NCBI RefSeq assembly: GCF_002210105.1
Contig: NZ_AQQU01000001.1
Coordinates: forward strand, 346,501-410,500
Reading direction: 5' to 3'
DNA: 64,000 bases
DNA from: Oceanicola sp. 22II-s10i
GTDB lineage: Bacteria; Pseudomonadota; Alphaproteobacteria; Rhodobacterales; Rhodobacteraceae
In this document: piece after piece, positions 16,646 to 25,856 of the stretch
How the letters are laid out: each line of letters begins with the position of its first letter
Numbering within the stretch: position 1 is the stretch's first letter
The notes under the pieces: model-generated
Told to the model about the DNA's origin: nothing
Databases searched by the model: none
Seen by the model: only the letters and a program-made list of their open reading frames with translations
Position numbers and translations under genes: made by a program

Positions 16646-17815
16646 TCAGACGGTGCCGCTGCGCACCGCGCCGCAGATGCGGCCCAGCAGGTCGAGGCAC
16701 TGGCCCAGCTGGTCGAGCGAGACGAATTCGTCCGGCCGGTGCGCCTGCGCGATGGAGCCGGGGCCGCAGATCACCACCTCCATCCCGATCTCCTGGAACA
16801 GCCCCGCCTCGGTCCCGAAGGGCACCACGCCCGCGCCGTTCGCGCCGGTCAGCCGCTGGATCAGGTCCCGCGCCGCATTGCTGTCCATGGGGATCAGCCC
16901 GGCCACCTCGCCGATCACCTCGGTCGCGATCCCGGCACCCGGAAACACGCGCTGCATCTCGGGCAGCAGGCCGTCGCGGACCAGCGCCGCCAGATCGGCC
17001 TTCACGAAATCCATGTCGGCGGGCACCACGGGCCGCATTTCCCAGTCCAGCACCGCGTGACCGGCGATCACGTTGTGCGCATGCCCGCCCTTGAGCGCGC
17101 CGACGTTGATCGTCGAATGCGGCGGGTCGAAGCGCGATCCGGCAGGCGCCCGGTCAATCAGCGCCTGCCGCAGCTCCAGCAGCCGGGCGACATAGCGGGC
17201 GGCGTATTCGACGGCATTCACACCCCGTTCGGGGGCCGAGCCGTGCCCTTCGGAGCCGGTGAAAGTGACGGTATATTCGCAGCAGCCCTTGTGACCCTCG
17301 ATCGGCGCCATGTCGGTCGGTTCGCCGATGATCGCCAGCGACGGGCGGGCCTCGCGATCCCGCAGAACCCCGGCCAGCGACCGCGCGCCGAGGCAGCCGA
17401 CCTCTTCGTCATGGGTGAAGGCGAAATGGATCGGCCGGCTCTGCGCGGCCTCGGCCATGTCGTCCAGCCGCGCGAGGCAGGCGGCGATGAAGCCTTTCAT
17501 GTCGCAGGTGCCGCGCCCGTAGAGCAGGCCCTCGCGTTCCTCCATCCGGAAGGGATCGCTGGTCCACGGCTGGTCCGCCACCGGCACCACATCCGTGTGA
17601 CCGGAGAACATCAGCCCTCCGGGGCGGTCCGGGCCCAGCGTGGCGAACAAGTTCGCCTTGGTCCCGCAGGCACTCGGCATCACCTCGACCCGCGCACCCG
17701 CATGTTCAAGCCGGTCCGCGATATACGAGATGATCGCAAGGTTGCTGTCCGCCGAAACGGTCGGCATCGCGATCAGGTTACCCAGGATCGCGCGGCATGC
17801 GGAAAGGTCGGACAT
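16646..17815 (-). CDS. argE: M20 deacetylase, acetylornithine deacetylase (ArgE)-like
   Basis: This 389-residue zinc hydrolase shows the M20 metal sites in order: SGHTDVVPV, GTCDMKGFIAACLA, the catalytic HDEEVGCLGA, and IIGEPTDM, followed by the dimerisation domain (GSEGHGSAPERGVNAVEY). ArgE removes the acetyl group from N-acetylornithine. In this operon, right behind the DoeA-like ring-opening hydrolase (13-bp gap), it more likely removes an acyl group from a related N-acyl diamino acid. ATG 17815 gives the family N-terminus. The upstream in-frame extension to 17884 overlaps the previous gene and is rejected. Confidence 0.9.
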   Translation of the reverse strand: MSDLSACRAILGNLIAMPTVSADSNLAIISYIADRLEHAGARVEVMPSACGTKANLFATLGPDRPGGLMFSGHTDVVPVADQPWTSDPFRMEEREGLLYGRGTCDMKGFIAACLARLDDMAEAAQSRPIHFAFTHDEEVGCLGARSLAGVLRDREARPSLAIIGEPTDMAPIEGHKGCCEYTVTFTGSEGHGSAPERGVNAVEYAARYVARLLELRQALIDRAPAGSRFDPPHSTINVGALKGGHAHNVIAGHAVLDWEMRPVVPADMDFVKADLAALVRDGLLPEMQRVFPGAGIATEVIGEVAGLIPMDSNAARDLIQRLTGANGAGVVPFGTEAGLFQEIGMEVVICGPGSIAQAHRPDEFVSLDQLGQCLDLLGRICGAVRSGTV

Positions 17816-17828
17816 CACGCCCCCCGGT

Positions 17829-19013
17829 TCAGTCCTTGACGAACAGCTGGCGCGGCACGTTGCACAGCGGCTCTGCCGGGCCATCCTCGCGGATCAGGAT
17901 CGTCTCGGTGGTCTCAAGACCCCAGCCCTCCATCCACAGGCCCGGCATGAAATGGAAGGTCATGCCCGGCTGCAGCACCGTCTCGTCGAAGGCGCGCAGG
18001 CTGACGGTGTGTTCGCCCCAGTCGGGCGGATAGGACAGGCCGACGGCATAGCCGCAGCGGGCGGGGCGCTCGATGCCGACCTTCATCAGCTCCGTGTCCA
18101 AAGCGCGGGCAATGTCGCAGGCCCGGTTGCCGGGGCGGGCGACCTCGATCCCGGCATTCAGACCTTCGGTCAGCGCCTGCGCCGCGTCCGACATGTGCTT
18201 GGGTGGCTTGCCGAAGAAAATCGAACGGCAGAGCGGCGCGTGATAGCGGCGGTAACAGCCCGACTGTTCGATGAAGGTCGCCTCGTTCTTCTTCAGCGCC
18301 TCGCCGTTCCACGTCAGGTGCGGCGCGGCAGCGTCTTCGCCCGAGGGCAGCAGCGGCACGATGGCCGGGTAATCGCCCCAGCTGTCGTCCTCGCCCTGCA
18401 CCGAGGTCTTGAACAGCTCGCCCACCAGATCGTGCTTGCGCATCCCCGGCTCGGCCAGTTCGACGGCGCGGTGGATCACCAGCTCGGAAATCCGCGCGGC
18501 GCGGCGCATGAAGTCGATCTCGGCGGGCGACTTGATCAGCCGCTGCCAGTTGACCAGCGTCGTGGCGTCGACGAACTGCGCGTTCGGCAGCCCCTCGGCC
18601 AGCACGGCGAAAGCGCGGGCGGTGAAGTAGTAGGTCTCCATCTCGATCCCGATGCGCTTGTCGCCATAGCCCATGATCCGCAGGTGCGAGGCGAGGTCCT
18701 CCATCGGGTGGATATCCGGGGCCTGGATGTAGCGATCGGCGTAGTGGATGATGCTCTCGTCCTCCATCCACACCGTGCGCCGCGCGCCGTTGGCGTCCAT
18801 CAGGCGGCCCCACCAGATCGGATCGCCCTCCATCGTCAGGATCACGCCCTGGTGGACGTAGAAGGACCAGCCGTCATAGCCGGTCAGCCAGAACTGGTTG
18901 GAGGGGTTCGTGACGAACAGGACATCGACGCCAAGCTCGGCCATGGCGGCGCGGGTCAGGGCGATACGGCGGTCGTATTCCTCACGGGCGAACGGGGCGT
19001 TCTGGATCGGCAT
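17829..19013 (-). CDS. M24-family hydrolase, ectoine hydrolase (DoeA)-like
   Basis: This 394-residue protein has the creatinase fold, and it follows the DoeA/EutD sequence as I remember it along its whole length. The shared passages include LTGYDGWSFYVHQGV, MDANGARRTVWMEDE, YYFTARAFAVLAEGLP, DYPAIVPLLPSGEDAAAPHL, and YPPDWGEHTVSLR with a PGLWMEGWGLE end. DoeA hydrolyses the ring of ectoine to N-acetyl-diaminobutyrate. The two Asp metal ligands of true M24 peptidases are absent (EQSGCYRRYHAPLCRS), as in DoeA and creatinase. The ectoine partners doeB, doeC and doeD are not adjacent; an ArgE-like deacetylase follows instead. A related cyclic amidine is a possible substrate. Confidence 0.82.
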   Translation of the reverse strand: MPIQNAPFAREEYDRRIALTRAAMAELGVDVLFVTNPSNQFWLTGYDGWSFYVHQGVILTMEGDPIWWGRLMDANGARRTVWMEDESIIHYADRYIQAPDIHPMEDLASHLRIMGYGDKRIGIEMETYYFTARAFAVLAEGLPNAQFVDATTLVNWQRLIKSPAEIDFMRRAARISELVIHRAVELAEPGMRKHDLVGELFKTSVQGEDDSWGDYPAIVPLLPSGEDAAAPHLTWNGEALKKNEATFIEQSGCYRRYHAPLCRSIFFGKPPKHMSDAAQALTEGLNAGIEVARPGNRACDIARALDTELMKVGIERPARCGYAVGLSYPPDWGEHTVSLRAFDETVLQPGMTFHFMPGLWMEGWGLETTETILIREDGPAEPLCNVPRQLFVKD

Positions 19014-19087
19014 GGGGCCTCCCTCATCCTGCGGTCTGCCCCAGTCATCGGCGCTGCGGCGCGTGATGTAAACACGCACGACAGCAG

Positions 19088-19109
19088 ACGGGGGCCCGCA
19101 GGCCCCCGT
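19088..19109 (-). terminator. Hairpin between CoA-transferase and M24 hydrolase genes
   Basis: A 9-bp stem ACGGGGGCC/GGCCCCCGT with a 4-nt loop lies 57 bp past the CoA-transferase stop on the minus strand. It is not followed by a strong T-run. It may end or attenuate the ADH-CoA-transferase transcript and separate it from the M24-SMP-30 operon. Confidence 0.45.
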
Positions 19110-19165
19110 GGCGCCGCCAGATCGGGCAGCGGGCGAGGCCCGCCGTCAGGCGGGATGAGCCGCGG

Positions 19166-20575
19166 TCACAGCCACTCGGCCGCGTGTTCGCCCAGCACCG
19201 GCGACTGCCGGTCCCAGCGGGGCGGCGTCGCGGGCATCTGCACGACCGGCCCGATGTGCCGCATCCGCCCGCGCGAGCCGTCGCTTTCCACGAACACCGG
19301 CTCCAGATCGGCCAGCGCCGGGAAATCGCCCTTCTCCGGCCATCGCCCCTGGTCCTGAAAGAACATCGCCGAGCGGCAGAGCGACACCTGAACGTGCCAA
19401 CTGCCGCCCTCCTCGGCCCGCTTCTCCAGCGCCAGCAGGATGCCGAGCGCGCCGAGATAGCCGGTCATGTAATCGCAGGCGGGCAGCGGGATCAGCTCGG
19501 GCTGGCCCGGTTCGCCATGCTCGTCGAGGATGCCGGTGACGGTCTGTGCCACCTGTTCCCATCCGGCGCGGTCCGACAGCGGGCCGCCATGGCCGTAGCA
19601 GGACACCGACAGGTAGACGATCCCCGGCCGCAGCTTCGCGAGATCCTCGGGCGCGAAACCGTGCTTGGAGAGCGCGCCGGGCCGGTAGCCCTGCGAGAAG
19701 ACGTCGGCGTCCTTGATCAGACCGCGAAGCGTCTCGGCATCTCCGGCGTCGGCGAGGTCGAGGTAGGTCGAGCGTTTGCCATGGCTGGTGTCGCGCACGA
19801 ACTCCTCGACCTGCGGGATGCCTTCCTTGGCGATCATCAGCACGTCCGCACCGTGTTCCGCCAGCGTCCGCGCCGCGACCGGCCCGGCGAGGATGCGGGT
19901 CAGGTCCAGCACGCGGAGGCCGTCCAGCGGACGCTCGACCGTGCCGGGGATCGGTTCCGCAGGGGCATCGCCGATCCGCTCGATGGTGATGACGGGCCGC
20001 GCGGCCAGCGCCTGTCCATGCGGATGCGCGCGCCACTCGGCCTCGGTCCGGACCTTGCCGCCGCAGACGCGGGCACGGGCGATGGCCTCTTCCAGATCGT
20101 CGGCGGTCCATTTCGCCACCGCGTCGCGCACGGCGTCGGGCTGCAACTCGCAATCCAGCACCTCCAGTATGCGCTTCTGCAGGTTCGGCAGGCTCAGGTG
20201 CGGCAGCACGTGCCGCCCGTCCTTCGTCGGCCAGCCACGGATGCACTGCCGCGCGACCTCGCGCTCGGGCACCGGGTCGGGCCGCTTGTAGCCGCCCTTG
20301 CCGTCATCCTCGAACGCGATGTTGGAATGCATCAGCGCGCCGATGGCGTGGCGGGGATCGACCGTCACCTCCTGTGCGGGTCCGCCGCGCTCCGCGACGA
20401 TGTCGGCCACGACGCCGCCGATGGTGCCGATCACGGCCGCCACGGTCTGTTCCACCCGGAACTTCGTGGGGGCGTTGGCGCCGGTTTCGGGAATATGGAT
20501 CGGCGTCTTGATCGGCCTGCCGCGCAGAGCGGCCAGATCCTCGAGCGCCTGCCCGGCGATCATCTGGTCCTTCAT
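19166..20575 (-). CDS. CaiB/BaiF-type CoA-transferase-like protein with rearranged domains
   Basis: This 469-residue protein starts MKDQMIAGQALEDLAALRGR. Residues 118-200 (GRHVLPHLSLPNLQ...) resemble the C-terminal part of a family III CoA-transferase. The N-terminal CaiB signature GLRVLDLTRILAGP, with GADV behind, comes only at about residue 219. The order is therefore tail-then-head, or two partial copies. At the position of the catalytic Asp (usually PAYD) the protein has Glu340 in RAGWEQVAQTVTG. I recall a known subfamily like this, but whether it transfers CoA is doubtful. It is downstream of the ADH gene by 91 bp. Confidence 0.8.
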   Translation of the reverse strand: MKDQMIAGQALEDLAALRGRPIKTPIHIPETGANAPTKFRVEQTVAAVIGTIGGVVADIVAERGGPAQEVTVDPRHAIGALMHSNIAFEDDGKGGYKRPDPVPEREVARQCIRGWPTKDGRHVLPHLSLPNLQKRILEVLDCELQPDAVRDAVAKWTADDLEEAIARARVCGGKVRTEAEWRAHPHGQALAARPVITIERIGDAPAEPIPGTVERPLDGLRVLDLTRILAGPVAARTLAEHGADVLMIAKEGIPQVEEFVRDTSHGKRSTYLDLADAGDAETLRGLIKDADVFSQGYRPGALSKHGFAPEDLAKLRPGIVYLSVSCYGHGGPLSDRAGWEQVAQTVTGILDEHGEPGQPELIPLPACDYMTGYLGALGILLALEKRAEEGGSWHVQVSLCRSAMFFQDQGRWPEKGDFPALADLEPVFVESDGSRGRMRHIGPVVQMPATPPRWDRQSPVLGEHAAEWL

Positions 20576-20666
20576 GGGGTCCTCCTCCTCCGAGTCCGTG
20601 CAGCCTAGCGCGCCCGCCCGAGTCGCGCCAAACGCCTCGGGCGCATTGACAGGAACGCGGCGGCGC

Positions 20667-21800
20667 TCAGCCGTGGGGGACGAGGATCTGCCGCAGCGCG
20701 TCGCCCGAGGCGAGGCGGTCAAAGCCCTCGTTGATCTCGTCATATCCGATCTTGCGGTCGATCAGCCCGTCAACCGGCAGCGCGCCCGCGCGATACATGG
20801 CGAGGAAGCGCGGGATGTCCCGGACCGGAACGCAGGATCCCATGTAGCTGCCGAGGATGCTCTTCTCGTTCGACACCAGATCGCCCTGCTCGAAGGCGAA
20901 CTTGGCCCCCGTCGGCGGCAGCCCCGCCGTCACCACCCGGCCGCCACGGACGGCCACGGAATAGGCCGCCTCCATCGCCTTGACCACGCCCGCCAGTTCG
21001 ACCGCCACGTCCACGCCGCCGCCGGTCAGGTCCATCACCTTTGTCTTCAGCTCCGGGTCCGCCGCGTTGAAGGTGTGGGTCGCGCCCATGCCCTTGGCCT
21101 TCGCCAGCTTCCGGTCGTCCACGTCGCAGGCGATGATCGTGCCCGCACCCGCCGCCCGCGCGCCCAGCAGACCGCACAGGCCCACGCCGCCAAGCCCGAA
21201 GACCGCCACGCTCTGCCCCGGACGGATGTTCGCCGTGTTCAGCATCGCGCCCACCCCGGTCATCACCGCGCAGCCGAAGATCGCCGCATCGTCCATCGAT
21301 ATGGAGTCGTCGATCTTCACCACCGAGCCCCGGTTCACCACCACGTAGTTGGAGAAACACGATAGCCCGGCGTGGTGGCGGATCACCTCGCCCCCGTCCC
21401 CCCGGATGCGCGATCCGCCCGAGATCAGTTCGCCCTTGGCGCGGGCCTTGGGCGCTTCCTCGCAGATCTGCGGCCGGCCCGACTGGCAGTTTCGGCAGCG
21501 CCCGCAGGAGACGGAGAACTGGAACACCAACGGGTCGCCCACCTTGATGTCCATGATCGCCGACCCGACCTCGACCACCTCGCCCGCGCCCTCGTGGCCG
21601 AGGGCCATGGGCAGCGGCGTGCCCCGCGATCCGTTGATGATCGACAGGTCCGAATGGCACAGCCCCCCGCCGATCACCTTGACCACCAGATCGGTCGGCG
21701 CGGGCGGCAGCAGCGTCACGTCCTCGACCGACAGGGGTTTGCTTTCCGCGTAGGGCGCGGGACGCGCGAGTTCGCGCAGGATAACGGCTTTGGCTTGCAT
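20667..21800 (-). CDS. Zinc-dependent alcohol dehydrogenase, class III-like
   Basis: This 377-residue MDR protein has a catalytic-zinc Cys and His in GGGLCHSDLSIING and LGHEGAGEVVEVG. The structural-zinc motif is CGRCRNCQSGRPQIC, and the nucleotide-binding segment is VAVFGLGGVGLCGLLGA, followed by AGAGTIIACD. It resembles the NAD(P)/mycothiol/glutathione-type alcohol dehydrogenases. It is the first gene of the long minus-strand block and diverges from potA across a 167-bp gap that must hold both promoters. The substrate is unknown. Confidence 0.9.
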   Translation of the reverse strand: MQAKAVILRELARPAPYAESKPLSVEDVTLLPPAPTDLVVKVIGGGLCHSDLSIINGSRGTPLPMALGHEGAGEVVEVGSAIMDIKVGDPLVFQFSVSCGRCRNCQSGRPQICEEAPKARAKGELISGGSRIRGDGGEVIRHHAGLSCFSNYVVVNRGSVVKIDDSISMDDAAIFGCAVMTGVGAMLNTANIRPGQSVAVFGLGGVGLCGLLGARAAGAGTIIACDVDDRKLAKAKGMGATHTFNAADPELKTKVMDLTGGGVDVAVELAGVVKAMEAAYSVAVRGGRVVTAGLPPTGAKFAFEQGDLVSNEKSILGSYMGSCVPVRDIPRFLAMYRAGALPVDGLIDRKIGYDEINEGFDRLASGDALRQILVPHG

Positions 21801-21967
21801 GACAGGTCCTCCCGGCGCGGAGCCTAGAGCGGCGCCTTTGCGTGCGGAAAGCGTTTTTTCACGCTTGCCAGATGCTTGGGCAGGCCCGCCCGCTTTGCGC
21901 TTTCGGATCGGAAATGACTTGAAAGCCGCTCCCTTTACGCTTTTTCATCGGTGCAGGAGGGTCGCCC

Positions 21968-23032
21968 GTGACCGAAAACGCCGCCGTCGAAGTCCAGAAA
22001 GCCAGCCGAGTCTACGGGGCCGGATCATCCGCCGTCCGGGCGCTGGACGAGGTCAGCCTGACAATCCGGCGCGGCGAATTCTTCACCCTTCTCGGGCCGT
22101 CCGGCTGCGGAAAGACCACGCTGCTGCGCCTGATCGCGGGGTTCGAGACGCCGACGACCGGGCAGATCCTGATCGACGGCAAGGACGTGTCCCAGACCCC
22201 GCCGAACCAGCGGCGGGTGAACACCGTATTCCAGAGTTACGCCCTGTTCCCGCACCTGACCGTGTCGCAGAACATCGGTTTCGGGCTGGAAATGCTGGGC
22301 CGGCCCCGCGCGCAGATCAAGGACGCCGTCGCCCGGATGCTGGCGCTGGTGAAGATGGAGAAGATGGCCGACCGCCGTCCCCAGATGCTTTCGGGCGGCC
22401 AGCAACAGCGCGTGGCACTGGCCCGCGCGCTGGCGCCGGAACCCGAGGTGCTGCTGCTGGACGAGCCGCTGTCGGCGCTGGACCTGAAGCTGCGCAAGGA
22501 GATGCAGCTGGAACTGAAGCGCCTGCAGACCGAGACGGGTATCACCTTCGTCTTCGTCACCCACGACCAGGAAGAAGCGCTGACCATGTCCGACCGGATC
22601 GGCGTGATGAGCGCGGGCAACCTGTTGCAGGTCGGCGCCCCGCGCGAAATCTACAACCGCCCCGTGAACCGCTTCGTCGCGGATTTCATCGGCGAGACGA
22701 ACTTCCTGACCGCGACCATCCGCAACGGCATCCCCCGCCTGTCGAACGGCGAGGCGGTGCAGGCCAAGGGCCCGGCGCGGCTGGACGGCAAGACGGTGAC
22801 GCTGGCGGTCCGGCCCGAACAGGTGCGCATCGACCCCGAGGGGCCGATCCACGCCACCATCGCCCAGACCGTCTATTTCGGCACCGACACCCACTGCCAC
22901 CTGCGCCTTGCCGACGGGACCGAACTGGTCGCGCGGTTGCAGAGCCCGCCGTCGGGCGACATCGGGCTGAAGGCGGGCGAGAAGGTCAGGATCGGATTCG
23001 TCCCCGGCGCGGTCCAGATGCTGGAGGGCTGA
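21968..23032 (+). CDS. potA: Spermidine/putrescine ABC transporter ATP-binding protein
   Basis: This 354-residue ATPase has Walker [10 protein letters not shown] (about residues 43-51), Q-loop [10 protein letters not shown], signature [15 protein letters not shown], Walker [13 protein letters not shown] and switch histidine [12 protein letters not shown]-terminal TOBE domain ends near [12 protein letters not shown]. It powers the PotBC permease at the inner membrane. GTG and ATG alternatives are not needed, since the predicted start fits the family. It is the first gene of a four-gene operon; potB starts 3 bp after its stop. Confidence 0.93.
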   Translation: MTENAAVEVQKASRVYGAGSSAVRALDEVSLTIRRGEFFTLLGPSGCGKTTLLRLIAGFETPTTGQILIDGKDVSQTPPNQRRVNTVFQSYALFPHLTVSQNIGFGLEMLGRPRAQIKDAVARMLALVKMEKMADRRPQMLSGGQQQRVALARALAPEPEVLLLDEPLSALDLKLRKEMQLELKRLQTETGITFVFVTHDQEEALTMSDRIGVMSAGNLLQVGAPREIYNRPVNRFVADFIGETNFLTATIRNGIPRLSNGEAVQAKGPARLDGKTVTLAVRPEQVRIDPEGPIHATIAQTVYFGTDTHCHLRLADGTELVARLQSPPSGDIGLKAGEKVRIGFVPGAVQMLEG

Positions 23033-23035
23033 GGC

Positions 23036-23935
23036 ATGGCCCGCTCCTCTCCCGCCCGCACCGGCTGGCTGCTGTCGACACCCGCGCTGATCCTGCTGTT
23101 CATCGGCGCGCTCGGGCCGCTGGCGATCGTGGTGGTCTATGCCTTCCTCGAACCCGGCGAATATTCCGGCGTGGTCTGGAATTTCTCGACCGAGGCATGG
23201 TTCCGCGTGTTCTTCGAGCGGGACATCTTCGACGACACGGTCAGCATGGCCGACGCGCATCTGACGATCTTCTGGCGGTCGGTGAAGCTGTCGCTGCTGA
23301 CGACCTTCATCACCTTCGTGATCGGCTTTCCGACCGCGTGGTTCATCGCCACCCGCCCGCCGACACAGCGGGCGATCTGGCTGTTCCTAATCACGATTCC
23401 CTTCTGGACCAACCTGCTGATCCGCACCTTCGCGATCATGGAGGTTGTCCGCAATCAGGGCCTGCTGAACTCCTTCCTCATGTGGACCGGGGTAATCGGG
23501 CGGCCGCTCCAGATCCTCTACACTGACACGGCGGTGCTGATCGGCATGGCCTATGTCTATCTGCCGCTGATGGTGCTGCCGCTGTTCGCCGCCATCGACC
23601 GGTTCGACTTCAAGCTGATCGAGGCGGGATACGACCTCTATGCGTCCCGCACCAAGGTCCTGCGGCGGGTGATCCTGCCCATCGTGCGGCCGGGGATCGT
23701 GGCTGGCTCGATCCTCGTCTTCGTCCCCTCGCTGGGCGCCTACGTGACGCCGCGCATCCTCGGCGGCGGCAAGAACATGATGATCGGCAACTTCATCGAA
23801 CTGCAGTTCGGACAGGGCCGGAACTGGCCCCTCGGCGCGGCGCTGTCGCTGATCCTGCTGCTGATCGTGCTGGTCGCGCTGATCGCCTATGTCCGCGTGA
23901 CCTCGAACGACGGAGGGCGCGATGGCCAGACGTGA
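23036..23935 (+). CDS. potB: Spermidine/putrescine ABC transporter permease PotB
   Basis: This 299-residue inner-membrane protein has about six transmembrane segments, beginning ALILLFIGALGPLAIVVVYA. It carries the ABC-permease EAA-type loop EAGYDLYASRTKVLRRVILP, which contacts PotA. Position and length (PotB is usually 275-310 residues) agree. Its last codons overlap potC by 14 bp. A general polyamine or amino-acid-derived substrate is possible; the PotD sequence favours polyamines. Confidence 0.92.
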   Translation: MARSSPARTGWLLSTPALILLFIGALGPLAIVVVYAFLEPGEYSGVVWNFSTEAWFRVFFERDIFDDTVSMADAHLTIFWRSVKLSLLTTFITFVIGFPTAWFIATRPPTQRAIWLFLITIPFWTNLLIRTFAIMEVVRNQGLLNSFLMWTGVIGRPLQILYTDTAVLIGMAYVYLPLMVLPLFAAIDRFDFKLIEAGYDLYASRTKVLRRVILPIVRPGIVAGSILVFVPSLGAYVTPRILGGGKNMMIGNFIELQFGQGRNWPLGAALSLILLLIVLVALIAYVRVTSNDGGRDGQT

Positions 23936-24725
23936 CTTTTCCGTCTCGGCCCTGCCGGGGTTCGGCACAATCGCGGTGATCGCCTTCGTGCTGCTCTATG
24001 CGCCCATCGTGACGATGGTGATCTATTCCTTCAACGACAGCGAGAGCGTGGCGCTCTGGGGCGGCTTCTCGACCCGCTGGTACGCGGCGGCGTGGGAAAA
24101 CACACAGGTCCAGGAGGCGACGATCCGGTCGCTGATCATCGCCGTCTCCGCCGCGCTGATCGCCACCACGGTCGCCACGATGGCCGCGCTCGGCACGACG
24201 CGACGGGGCAAGTTCAAGGGGCAGACGATCATCTACATCATGATCAATCAGCCCCTGATGGTGCCCGAGATCGTGACCGCCGTGGCGCTGCTGATCTTCT
24301 TCGCCGCGATCAAGGTGGCGACGGGCATCCAGGGCCTCGGCTACCTGATCCTTGCGCATTCGGCCTTCTGCGTTCCCTTCGCCTACCTGCCGATCCGGGC
24401 GCGGCTGGAAGGCATGGACATGACGCTGGAAACCGCCGCCGCCGACCTCTACGCCTCGCCCTGGCAGACGTTCCGCCGGATCACCCTGCCGCTGCTCGCG
24501 CCCGGCATCGCGGCGGGGGCCATGCTGTCCTTCGTGATCTCGCTGGACGACGTCATCATCACCGAATTTGTCAAATCCGCCGGTCAGGATACACTGCCGA
24601 CCTATATGCTGGGTCAGCTGCGCCGCGCCGTCACGCCCGAGGTCAACGCGATCTCGACCGCGCTGCTGGTGCTGACGGTGCTGCTGCTGACGGCATTCTT
24701 TCTGCTGACACGAAGACGGGGCTGA
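23922..24725 (+). CDS. potC: Spermidine/putrescine ABC transporter permease PotC
   Basis: This 267-residue inner-membrane protein has about six membrane spans (first AVIAFVLLYAPIVTMVIYSF, typical of PotC). The cytoplasmic EAA loop AAADLYASPWQTFRRITLP is present, and the SLDDVIITEFVKSAG segment near the end is characteristic of the family. It pairs with PotB. Translation is coupled to potB by the 14-bp overlap, and potD follows after 38 bp. Confidence 0.92.
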   Translation: MARRDFSVSALPGFGTIAVIAFVLLYAPIVTMVIYSFNDSESVALWGGFSTRWYAAAWENTQVQEATIRSLIIAVSAALIATTVATMAALGTTRRGKFKGQTIIYIMINQPLMVPEIVTAVALLIFFAAIKVATGIQGLGYLILAHSAFCVPFAYLPIRARLEGMDMTLETAAADLYASPWQTFRRITLPLLAPGIAAGAMLSFVISLDDVIITEFVKSAGQDTLPTYMLGQLRRAVTPEVNAISTALLVLTVLLLTAFFLLTRRRG

Positions 24726-24763
24726 ACCCCGCGCCCAAACAAAAACCAACAGTTGGAGCTAAT

Positions 24764-25789
24764 ATGAAAAATCTCATGACATCCGCCATCGCGCTGATGG
24801 CCCTGACCGGGGCCGCTGCCGCCGAAGGCGAGCTGAACATCTACAACTGGGGCAACTACACCAACCCCGACCTGATCAAGAAGTTCGAGGAAGAGAACGA
24901 CGTCAAGGTCACCATCACCGACTACGATTCCAACACCACCGCGCTGGCCAAGATCGAGGCCGGCGGCCACGGGTTCGACATCGTGGTGCCGACGCATTCC
25001 TACGTGCAGATCTACGTCGGAAAAGACCTGCTGATGAAGCCGGGCATCCCGGAGATGGAGAATTACGGCAACATCTCCGAGGTCTGGAAGAACGTCGACT
25101 GGGATCCGGGCCGCGAATACACGGTGCCGTGGCAGTGGGGCACGACCGGCGTCGCGGTGAACAAGTCGGCCTATTCCGGCGACGTCAACACCAGCGCCAT
25201 CTGGCTGGACACCCCGGACGAGCTCAAGGGCAAGGTCAACGTCGTGCCCGAGATGCAGGACGTCATGAACCTTGCCGTGATGTACATGGGCGGCGAGCCC
25301 TGCACGACCGACAAGGCCAAGCTGAAGGAAGTCCGCGACAAGCTGGTCGAGGCCAAGGCCGACTGGATGTCGATGGACTATGGCATGACGGAAAAGCTGG
25401 GCAACGGCGACGTCATGGCCTCGGTCAACTGGAACGGTTCAACCTTCCGCGCGCGGCTGAACAACCCGGACGTGACCTATGGCTATCCCAAGGAAGGCTA
25501 CATCGTCTGGATGGACAATGTCGCGATCCTGAAGGACGCGCAGAACGTCGAGAACGCCAAGAAGTTCGTGAACTTCATCATGGACCCGGAGAATGCCGCG
25601 ATGATCTCGGCCTTCGCGCGTTATGCGAACGGGATCGACGGCTCGGACGACTTCATGCCCGAGGACATGAAGGGCGCGCCCGAAATCGTGGTGCCGGAAG
25701 AGCTGAAGGCGGCGGGCAAGTTCACCTCGTCCTGCCCGAAGGAGGCTCAGGACCTCTACACGGCGATCTGGACCGACCTGCAGAAGTGA
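24764..25789 (+). CDS. potD: Polyamine-binding periplasmic protein PotD
   Basis: This 341-residue protein has a signal peptide (residues 1-20, MALTGAAAAEG cut). Its mature start is ELNIYNWGNYTNPDLIKKFE, where the Trp-x-Asn-Tyr cluster contributes to the polyamine pocket in PotD. Further on come YTVPWQWGTTGVAVNK and MASVNWNGSTF. It captures polyamines in the periplasm and delivers them to PotBC. TTGGAG lies just before ATG 24764. A strong terminator follows the stop codon by 21 bp, marking the operon end. A deacetylase for acetylated polyamines lies 540 bp further on, on the other strand. Confidence 0.93.
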   Translation: MKNLMTSAIALMALTGAAAAEGELNIYNWGNYTNPDLIKKFEEENDVKVTITDYDSNTTALAKIEAGGHGFDIVVPTHSYVQIYVGKDLLMKPGIPEMENYGNISEVWKNVDWDPGREYTVPWQWGTTGVAVNKSAYSGDVNTSAIWLDTPDELKGKVNVVPEMQDVMNLAVMYMGGEPCTTDKAKLKEVRDKLVEAKADWMSMDYGMTEKLGNGDVMASVNWNGSTFRARLNNPDVTYGYPKEGYIVWMDNVAILKDAQNVENAKKFVNFIMDPENAAMISAFARYANGIDGSDDFMPEDMKGAPEIVVPEELKAAGKFTSSCPKEAQDLYTAIWTDLQK

Positions 25790-25810
25790 TCCGGCCAGCC
25801 CGGAACGCAG

Positions 25811-25837
25811 AACGGGACCCCTCGGGGTCCCGTTTTC
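25811..25837 (+). terminator. Intrinsic terminator of potABCD
   Basis: A stem AACGGGACCC pairs with GGGTCCCGTT across a CTCG loop, followed by TTTTCGTTTC. It lies 21 bp after the potD stop and 20 bp before the converging stop at 25857. The left flank on the minus strand is AT-poor, so it mainly serves the potABCD operon. Confidence 0.88.
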
Positions 25838-25856
25838 GTTTCAGCGCAATGTGCGA

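Noticed and set aside
17829-19013. DMSP lyase DddP, another M24-fold protein of Roseobacters
   Set aside because: The length and recalled DddP sequence do not match, while DoeA passages match along the whole protein.
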